Shown: positions 16,101 through 20,622 of the stretch, in pieces
Numbering within the stretch: position 1 is the first letter of the stretch
How the letters are laid out: every line of letters starts with the position of its first letter
Assembly: GCA_017645985.1 (NCBI GenBank)
Contig: JAGCNK010000183.1
Location: forward strand, 1-20,622
Length of the DNA stretch: 20,622 bases
Reading direction: 5' to 3'
Source of the DNA: Bacteroidales bacterium
Lineage (GTDB): Bacteria > Bacteroidota > Bacteroidia > Bacteroidales > UBA3824
Translations under genes and position numbers: made by a program
Notes under the pieces: model-generated
What the model was told of the DNA's origin: nothing
Seen by the model: only the letters and a program-made list of their open reading frames with translations
Database searches by the model: none

Positions 16101-16826
16101 AACCACGTCGCTGTAATACACAGGCTTACCTTTGCTCATCTTGAGCGTAGAACCCGGGGCGAACAAGTAGATACGGCCCGAATTGATAGCCTGACCGTTC
16201 AAGTAGACGTCGTCGGTGCCGGTGTAGCGCAAAAAGTACAATTCCTCAGAGGCTACACGCAAAATGTATATGTCCGAAGCGAGACCATCGCACGGAATGC
16301 ATTTGGCGTTGACGGGCTTGTCTTCCTTGCCCGAAATGAAGAGAATCGAAGGAATGTCCAGACCTTCGGTGTTCTCGTTTACTACAAACGACTTGCTGTC
16401 CTTAAGCTCCTCCTTGCTGATGTTGAACATCTCGCCCACAGCGTCGATAATGGCCATACGCTGTTCGGTGAAACGCTTAGAGGTGTTCACCAACTCGAAA
16501 AGACGGATATAAACGATGATACGCTGCTTTAAGTTGATAGTCTTGGTGATACGGCGTGAGATACCAAGAATTTTCACCGACATCTGCACGGGAGTAAGAC
16601 CCGAGAAGTCGATTTTCTTGCGTTTCTTGGCGGCCGCCTCGTCGTCGTCTTCGATAAGACCGACGTCCTTTTTAAAACCGATGATGTGCTCGCGTGCTCC
16701 TTCGGCGCCTAACTGCTGCGTCAGGAATCCTTCCACATACTGAAGTTCCTTGTCGTCAATACCGCCGTCTTGGTTGGCGATAATAGACCACATCTGAATC
16801 AACGCTTTAAGAATTTCCTCACTCAT
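13191..16826 (-). CDS. ABCG-like ABC transporter fusion: TerB-like, FHA-like, ATPase, ABC2 permease, RPE-repeat tail
   Basis: One 1211-residue polypeptide. Residues 1-145 resemble TerB (DGGIDDKELQYVEGFL, MAIIDAVGEMFNISKEEL). About 165-250 look FHA-like (DDVYLNGQAINSGRIYLF, PGSTLKM) but without the usual phosphopeptide-binding GR and SRxH motifs. The ATPase follows: Walker A GASGAGKTT at 289-297, signature ISGGQRKR at 395-402, Walker B ILFVDEPTSG at 415-424, then VVIHQPSSE with the switch His, as in ABCG/White proteins. A lone CPKC occurs near residue 500. An ABC2-type membrane domain has about five membrane segments between 580 and 760, then a soluble charged insert of roughly 250 residues and a last membrane segment (FNIVVIWLMSLLCYITLYF). 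The tail from about 1050 is Arg/Pro/Glu-rich. It is 44 bases downstream of a SiaC-like gene. The substrate and direction are unknown; export is typical of the ABC2 type. Confidence 0.93.
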   Translation of the reverse strand: MSEEILKALIQMWSIIANQDGGIDDKELQYVEGFLTQQLGAEGAREHIIGFKKDVGLIEDDDEAAAKKRKKIDFSGLTPVQMSVKILGISRRITKTINLKQRIIVYIRLFELVNTSKRFTEQRMAIIDAVGEMFNISKEELKDSKSFVVNENTEGLDIPSILFISGKEDKPVNAKCIPCDGLASDIYILRVASEELYFLRYTGTDDVYLNGQAINSGRIYLFAPGSTLKMSKGKPVYYSDVVATFQADKTFANLSFNVDNLEFKFPNGAIGLRNINFSECQGRLVGIMGASGAGKTTLLNVLSGITTPSQGSVKINGINLHTEKDKLEGVIGLIPQDDLLIEELTVYENLYFSAKFCFKTETDAQIRERVDNVLKSLGLYERKDLKVGNSLNKLISGGQRKRLNIALELIREPSILFVDEPTSGLSSRDSVNVMDLLSELTLKGKLIFVVIHQPSSEIYKMFDKMIILDTGGYLVYYGHPVDAISYFKGHDGQINADEGECPKCGNVNPEIIFDVIEARVVDEYGKFQDNRKVNPEEWEDRFHKGVKPEIIQDVDTEPPRNLNVPGWLSQLRIYLRRDFKSKVSNLQYVFLNLTEAPLLGLILSFLIRYTSPNRDHYIFFENENIVPYIFMSIIVALFLGLTVSAEEIFRDRKILKREEFLNLSRSSYLVAKVIILTTISAIQAFLYVIVGNSILQIVGMNFNYWLVLFAMFVFANMMGLNISSAFNSAVTIYILIPLLMIPQMALGGSMFSFDKLNQIIGSVGRVPIVAEIMASRWSYEALMVKQFKDNGFEIDYYEIEKQKSYANFKQVSYINALSDALTYARDCRDSIEEEDPEYDIERLKAEQEYGLALLREEIPAEMHRVPEISLDCLDKLYVDKFDDDVIDEVEEYLSELDRYYGKMFNVADNEIESRKRYYEEQKPGYYLNRRAKYSNEKLQEIVKNVFEKNKIIRYENHLIQQQDPIFLDADNSTWFGFRSHFYAPRKWFMGKYYDTFYFNIVVIWLMSLLCYITLYFDVLKRVIEWAGKINFGNIPLLKKFIERQKNKEIQKLLKAEKASKVADKAEHPEKAERPEKAERPERAERLERPERPSRDERAEKRERLERPERPERPERPERPERPERPEREGRLPRIERPDRGDRERRLPRIERPDREPKEEKPEQPQPVKEEKPEQPQPPMEEKTETPSTETENNNSQNIDIEHSADNDKKND
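13293..13634 (-). repeat. In-frame repeat tract encoding the RPE-rich tail
   Basis: Three repeat types are nested here: seven uninterrupted Arg-Pro-Glu triplets at 13449-13511, two copies of RLPRIERPDR about 13370-13440, and two copies of KEEKPEQPQP about 13295-13360. Within the RPE tract, 18 bases are duplicated exactly in tandem (13452-13469 and 13470-13487), while other units differ at synonymous positions. This suggests an old array with a recent expansion. Every unit is a multiple of three, so length change keeps the frame. Confidence 0.9.
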
Positions 16827-16870
16827 CTGGTTTCGGTTCTAAAAACTTACAACTTAATTAGCAAACCAAA

Positions 16871-17254
16871 TTAGTCGATAGAGTAGCTAACCTGTTCAAA
16901 AGGTACTTCTACAATGTCGGCGTATTCTTCGCCCGCCTCCTCCATGTCTTCGTCGTCGTCGGGATAGTGCCATTTTACAAGGACGTCATGTCCTGCGTCG
17001 TACATATCCTCTAATTTAAGCAGCACGTCGAGCAGAAGTTTTGAAGAAGCCGTGTTGAAGTATTCCAACTTGAAGTTGAAAACGGTCTTGTCCAAAGGGT
17101 TCTGTGCGTATTCGTCGAGCCATTCGAGAATAGGGTCGTAGAATGCTACCACATCTTCGGGAAGCGAACGTCCCGAGATTTCAAACGTGTTGTTGTCGGC
17201 GTCTAGAATTACTTTAGGAGTGTCGTCAGATCCTTGTATTTTAATAACTCGCAT
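16871..17254 (-). CDS. siaC: SiaC-family regulatory phosphoprotein (DUF1987)
   Basis: The 127-residue acidic protein matches the DUF1987/SiaC family along its whole length: TPKVILDADNNTFEISGRS, LPEDVVAFYDPILEWLDEYA, the core LEYFNTASSKLLLDVLLKLE, WHYPDDDEDMEEAGEEYAD, and a C-terminal FEQVSYSID. In P. aeruginosa SiaC the family phospho-acceptor is, as I recall, Thr68; here the Thr of FNTAS is also residue 68. In that system SiaB phosphorylates and SiaA dephosphorylates SiaC, and the unphosphorylated form activates the diguanylate cyclase SiaD. Here the gene follows the kinase gene by 13 bases and precedes the transporter gene. No cyclase is present, so the target must differ. Confidence 0.9.
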   Translation of the reverse strand: MRVIKIQGSDDTPKVILDADNNTFEISGRSLPEDVVAFYDPILEWLDEYAQNPLDKTVFNFKLEYFNTASSKLLLDVLLKLEDMYDAGHDVLVKWHYPDDDEDMEEAGEEYADIVEVPFEQVSYSID

Positions 17255-17267
17255 AATATATATTATT

Positions 17268-17846
17268 TTATTCTTTGATTCTGGAAATAGTTGATGTTAA
17301 AACGAAAAATGACGTGAGATCGTCGATTTTGAGGAAACTGTATATCAGTTTCTCTCCAGTTTTGCGGGCGATGTCGATAAATCCGAGTCCCGCGCCTCCT
17401 TTTTCGGAGATATGCCCTTCGCGCATCTGCTTTTTGTAAAGCTTGTTAAGGCCGTCTTTGTCTTGGCTGTTGATGTTTTCGAGCATCTCGGTTAGGCGTG
17501 CGACTTTTTCATTAAGCACAACATTGCCCGTAGTAACATTGTACTCGGTATCGCCCTTGCTTACCATAAAGATACCGCGTCCCACTTTCTTGTCGGACGA
17601 ACCCGGTGTTACCTCGGCGTGCTTGCTGATGTTTTGAAGACATTCCACCATGACGTGGAACACCTTTTTCTGCACGGAGCTTGCGTCCTCCTCCCGCACC
17701 ATGTTGGTTTCGGTGAGCGACGTAAACGCCTTGGTAATCTGGTGCGTTATCTCGCCTTCGTAAGCCAAGTTGATTTTGTTGCGCTTCATTTTTACATAGA
17801 AGTCGTACACGAAATCCAATGACTCTTTTTTGTTAATACCTGCCAT
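17268..17846 (-). CDS. siaB: SiaB-family protein kinase (GHKL-like fold, DUF6272)
   Basis: The 192-residue protein resembles the SiaB kinase family. A divergent GHKL ATP-binding fold is visible: N-box VFHVMVECLQNISKHAE (61-77, with Glu68, Asn72 and His76) and a glycine-rich G-box GGAGLGFIDIARKTG (140-154). The sequence GRGIFMVSKGDTEYNVTTGN between them supplies central strands. It should phosphorylate the SiaC-like protein encoded 13 bases downstream, opposing the PP2C phosphatase encoded 24 bases upstream. It lacks any sensor domain, so input probably comes through the phosphatase. Anti-sigma kinases of the SpoIIAB/RsbW type share the fold, but the neighbours and the N-terminus favour SiaB. 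Confidence 0.88.
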   Translation of the reverse strand: MAGINKKESLDFVYDFYVKMKRNKINLAYEGEITHQITKAFTSLTETNMVREEDASSVQKKVFHVMVECLQNISKHAEVTPGSSDKKVGRGIFMVSKGDTEYNVTTGNVVLNEKVARLTEMLENINSQDKDGLNKLYKKQMREGHISEKGGAGLGFIDIARKTGEKLIYSFLKIDDLTSFFVLTSTISRIKE

Positions 17847-17870
17847 AATATTATATTTTGAATATTACGT

Positions 17871-18704
17871 TTAAAATTCTATACCTATCAATAATATGTC
17901 GTCTACCTGTTTGTTGTTGCCTTTCCATTCGAAGAAGTCCTTCTCAAAGAGCTCCCTGTACTGAGCCATTGTAAGCTCCGGATTGCCCTCGATCAGTTCC
18001 TTGATTCGTCCGGGACGGTATTTGCGGCCTTCGTCGCCGCCTATCTGGTCGGGTAGTCCGTCGGAGAAGAAGAAGCACTTTTCGCCGGGGACAAACTTGA
18101 TTTCAAAATTGTCAAATTTCTTCTCTTCCTTGCCTTTGCGCGGGGGTTTGCCGCCAATGGCCTGCGCCGTTCCTTTGTATTGTATAAGTTCGCGCTGCGC
18201 GTTGAGATAGTACAAAGGCCTGTGAGCACCTGAGAAATGGAGTATACCAGTCTCAAAGTTAATTTTACATAAAGCAATATCCATGCCATCTCTTGCCTCT
18301 TGTTCTTCACTATCTTGTTTTAATGTCTTGCGAACTCCGAGGTGCAGAAGGTCGAGAACCTGTCCTGCGTGGAGGTTGTCGGCGTGGTCGGCTATGATGT
18401 TGAGGTTGAAATATCCTATGAATGAAAGCAATGCGCCCGGCACACCGTGTCCAGTACAATCGACTGCCGCAATATAAATATTTCCATCTTTTTCGAAGAA
18501 CCACGGGAAGTCGCCGCTGACCACGTCGCGAGGACGGTAAAACATGAAGAACTTGGGAAGTTTCTGTTCGATATCGTCCAAACTCGGGATGATGGCTGAT
18601 TGGATTCGCTGAGCGTAGTTGATACTCTCGGTGATGGATTTGTTCTTTTCTTCGATTTCCATCTCGATAAGTTTGCGCTCGGTGATATCGCGTGCCACAA
18701 ACAA
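17871..18704 (-). CDS. PP2C (SpoIIE/SiaA-like) phosphatase part of an interrupted sensor phosphatase
   Basis: The frame is the direct in-phase continuation of the upstream GAF-PAS gene after one TAA. Its beginning (FVARDITERKLIE) is the end of a PAS domain, so it is the C-terminal part of one ancestral protein. Only a TTG (18704) or an ATG at 18662 (MEIEEKNKSITESINYAQRI) could start it independently; the ATG would keep the linker helix and the whole phosphatase. The PP2C domain has intact motifs: RDVVSGDFPWF, AVDCTGHGVPGALLS, RDGMDIALC, FFSDGLPDQIGGDEG and VDDILLIGIEF. It should dephosphorylate the SiaC-like protein. It lies 24 bases upstream of the kinase gene, a SiaA-SiaB-SiaC order. Confidence 0.85.
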   Translation of the reverse strand: MFVARDITERKLIEMEIEEKNKSITESINYAQRIQSAIIPSLDDIEQKLPKFFMFYRPRDVVSGDFPWFFEKDGNIYIAAVDCTGHGVPGALLSFIGYFNLNIIADHADNLHAGQVLDLLHLGVRKTLKQDSEEQEARDGMDIALCKINFETGILHFSGAHRPLYYLNAQRELIQYKGTAQAIGGKPPRKGKEEKKFDNFEIKFVPGEKCFFFSDGLPDQIGGDEGRKYRPGRIKELIEGNPELTMAQYRELFEKDFFEWKGNNKQVDDILLIGIEF

Positions 18705-18803
18705 TATGGTTTCGAGTTCTTTTTCTTTGTTGTACTCGGGGATTGCATTGAACTGGATAATGCGTTCTTCGCCTTCGGCAGATGGGAAATTGGTTTCGTT
18801 TTC

Positions 18804-18806
18804 TTA
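18804..18806 (-). other. In-frame TAA interrupting the sensor phosphatase gene
   Basis: Codon 572 of an otherwise open 883-codon frame (20519 to 17871). The flanks read QVMQTQQM before and ENETNFPSAEGEERIIQF after, and together restore a normal-length PAS domain ending in ILFVARDITERK. A single base change from CAA, GAA or AAA would create it. Confidence 0.95.
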
Positions 18807-20519
18807 CATCTGCTGGGTTTGCATTACCTGAGCAAGAGCATCTTTGAATACAGAGGCAATTTTCTCATTGAGTGCCACATCGTCGATTTGCTTTTGGAGC
18901 ATATCCTGCTTTTTCAGACCGGTCAATTGCTCTGCCACAGGGTTGACGTAGAAGAACTTGCCATCGGGACTCAAACGAGCGATCATATCGAGCGAGTTCT
19001 CTGACAATGCCTGCATTTCGCCACTCATACGCTGAGCTTTTTCTGCAATCTTGCGTACGGTAATGTCGCGGGTGTTGAAGATAATACCCTGAATAGCAGC
19101 GTTGTTCAAAAGGTTTCGACCAGTGGCTTCGAGCCACAATTGCTCGTCTTCGCTTTTTTGATACTGATATTCAAAGGTAACGGGATGATCGGGGTCTTGG
19201 AGCAGACGCGAGAACACATCTTTGAAACGGTGCTTAGACACGTCGTCGAATTTTTCGTAAGCACTTTTGCCCACAATATAATCGGGGTCGTAACCAAGAA
19301 TGTTCTTAGCCGACGGGCTTTCGTATGTTACAATGCCGGTTTCGTCGTAGATTGAGATAACCTCGGATGCATTTTCGAGCAACGCATATTGACGTTTTTG
19401 ACCACGTTCCACCTCGCGGATCTGTGCCTCCAACTGTTTGTTGGTGTCTTGTAGCTCGAGCTGGGTTTTGCGCATCTCGTCGGCATTCTTGCGAAGTTCA
19501 TCCTCGTTCTTTCGAAGTTGTATGGTCATTTCCTGCGCTTCGCGGAGGAGTTTCTCTGTTTGAGTGTTAACCTTAAGGTTGAAGATGGTCTGCGCTATAA
19601 TCTGGCTCACCTCCTGGATAAGGCGGAGTGTCTTGTCGGGCATATCGTCGTTGAGCGATGCGAATTCGATTACGCCCTGGAGTTTTTCGTCGCTGATAAG
19701 CGGAGAGAGCAGAAGTGTCTTGGGTTTCTTGTCGCCGAGGATACCCGAGCTGATGGTGATGTAATCGTCGGGAATTTCGCGGCGATAGATAATGTCGCGT
19801 TCAAAAGCAGCTTGACCTACAAGACCAATACCAATTTTAAATTCTTGAGTGATATATTTTTTACGGTTGTAGGCGTAAGTGGCTATGTTGACGAGTTTTT
19901 CGTTGTCGTCGTCGTACAGGTAGAACGCGCCTTGCACCGCGTTGATATATTCTATAAGGTTGATGATGGTTTCGTAGGCAAGTTCGCTGATGTTGTTTCG
20001 CTGACGGAGAATATCACCTACAATTTCCTTTCCTTTAGCAATCCAGTTTTGCTCGTTTTCGCGTTGTGACGTAGCCACAAGGTTGTTTTTCATTATAAGG
20101 AGCGAACGTCCGAGCAGGTCGTCTTTATCAATTTCGTTGGTATCGAAATAAAGGTCGCCTTCACCAATTCGTTTAGCAATCAACGAGTTTCGGGTAAAAA
20201 TCTCGTTCTTTTCGGCAAGCATTCGTTCCAAATCCTCGTTTTGACGACGGTTTTTACGAGCAAAATAATTGAATATCGTAGCTATTACAAAAGGTGCAAG
20301 GTCGATAATCCAGAGCACATCAGACACAGAATGAACGTGAATTACACTCCAAAGGGTGAAATCATGTCCACGCAAACTTAGAAGAATGGCACCCACAGGG
20401 AAAAACAAACCAATGATGAAACCCAAAATAGTGGATCTCGTCACCAACTGGCTGGCTGCCTTGTTCTTCTGGAGGTTTTCCTCTTCTTCGTCTTCTATGT
20501 ATGTTGCGTTTTCTGCCAT
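18804..20519 (-). CDS. Membrane GAF-PAS-PAS sensor, N-terminal part of the interrupted sensor phosphatase
   Basis: A 571-residue product ending at the in-frame TAA. Order: acidic N-terminus; two membrane segments at about 29-49 and 66-86; a HAMP-like helix pair at 90-135; a GAF domain at about 150-320 (AVQGAFYLYDDDNEKLVNIA, IGIGLVGQAAFERDIIYR, LLLSPLISDEKLQGVIEFAS); a long coiled coil at 320-385; PAS 1 at 386-500 (ENASEVISIYDETGIVTYES, ending FNTRDITVRK); and PAS 2 from 505, broken off after QQM. The uninterrupted protein would end in the PP2C phosphatase encoded next in the same frame. As translated, it would be a sensor without output. It is the first gene of the cluster and carries its likely promoter. 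GAF and PAS ligands are unknown. Confidence 0.9.
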   Translation of the reverse strand: MAENATYIEDEEEENLQKNKAASQLVTRSTILGFIIGLFFPVGAILLSLRGHDFTLWSVIHVHSVSDVLWIIDLAPFVIATIFNYFARKNRRQNEDLERMLAEKNEIFTRNSLIAKRIGEGDLYFDTNEIDKDDLLGRSLLIMKNNLVATSQRENEQNWIAKGKEIVGDILRQRNNISELAYETIINLIEYINAVQGAFYLYDDDNEKLVNIATYAYNRKKYITQEFKIGIGLVGQAAFERDIIYRREIPDDYITISSGILGDKKPKTLLLSPLISDEKLQGVIEFASLNDDMPDKTLRLIQEVSQIIAQTIFNLKVNTQTEKLLREAQEMTIQLRKNEDELRKNADEMRKTQLELQDTNKQLEAQIREVERGQKRQYALLENASEVISIYDETGIVTYESPSAKNILGYDPDYIVGKSAYEKFDDVSKHRFKDVFSRLLQDPDHPVTFEYQYQKSEDEQLWLEATGRNLLNNAAIQGIIFNTRDITVRKIAEKAQRMSGEMQALSENSLDMIARLSPDGKFFYVNPVAEQLTGLKKQDMLQKQIDDVALNEKIASVFKDALAQVMQTQQM

Positions 20520-20541
20520 ACTTTGCGTTAAAATAGCGGTG

Positions 20542-20574
20542 CTAAATTACGGAATTTTTACTTATCTATATCAA
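20542..20574 (-). promoter_or_regulatory. Candidate promoter of the Sia-like cluster
   Basis: On the minus strand TTG (20574-20572) is followed after 22 bases by TAATTTAG (20549-20542), one mismatch from TAnnTTTG. The start would be near 20535, giving a leader of about 16 bases before the ATG at 20519. The remaining bases to the window end hold no gene that I can support. Confidence 0.35.
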
Positions 20575-20622
20575 TTTTGCGTCAACTTTTTGCTCCGTTA
20601 CCAAAACTTTTTATCCATTCCC

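Noticed and set aside
18780..18830. Codon reassignment or programmed read-through of the TAA
   Set aside because: All other genes end normally at TAA or TAG, and no special downstream structure is evident; a point mutation or sequence error is simpler.
17871..20519. Frameshift as the reason for the split sensor phosphatase
   Set aside because: Both halves are in the same frame (start coordinates equal modulo 3), so a stop codon and not a frameshift separates them.

Overview
The window reads as chromosomal DNA of a Bacteroidota bacterium, probably of the order Bacteroidales. The evidence is the gene order DUF6089-like barrel / uppS / bamA / two skp (ompH) genes / murI, several candidate promoters with the Bacteroidota -7 element TAnnTTTG, little sign of Shine-Dalgarno sequences, and an ECF sigma gene overlapping an anti-sigma-like gene. 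Almost everything is on the minus strand; sucC is the one clear plus-strand gene. I see no rRNA, tRNA, CRISPR array, insertion sequence or prophage gene.

Layout from left to right. 1-1240: a membrane protein with a PKD-like domain, cut by the window edge, and the ECF sigma factor whose gene overlaps it by 8 bases. 1341-7470: an envelope cluster read right to left as beta-barrel protein, undecaprenyl diphosphate synthase, BamA, two Skp/OmpH chaperones and glutamate racemase. It supplies the peptidoglycan lipid carrier, outer-membrane protein assembly and D-glutamate. 7544-10154: an SGNH-hydrolase-like membrane protein and a TPR/coiled-coil/SpoIIE-type PP2C phosphatase, probably one operon. 10336-11535: sucC, closed by a strong terminator that faces a second strong terminator from the opposite strand.

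11657-20519 is the most interesting part: a long minus-strand cluster. It starts with a membrane GAF-PAS-PAS-PP2C sensor phosphatase, followed by a SiaB-like kinase (GHKL fold), a SiaC-like phosphoprotein (DUF1987), a 1211-residue ABCG-like ABC transporter with TerB-like and degenerate FHA-like N-terminal domains and an RPE-repeat tail, a lipoprotein and a small exported protein. The first three match the SiaA/SiaB/SiaC partner-switching module described in Pseudomonas aeruginosa, but no diguanylate cyclase (SiaD) is present. I infer that the switch may control the adjacent transporter instead.

The sensor phosphatase gene carries a single in-frame TAA at 18804-18806, inside the second PAS domain, with open frame on both sides. 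It is therefore a recent nonsense mutation, a sequence error, or a split in which the phosphatase half is made separately. This is the most checkable anomaly in the window.
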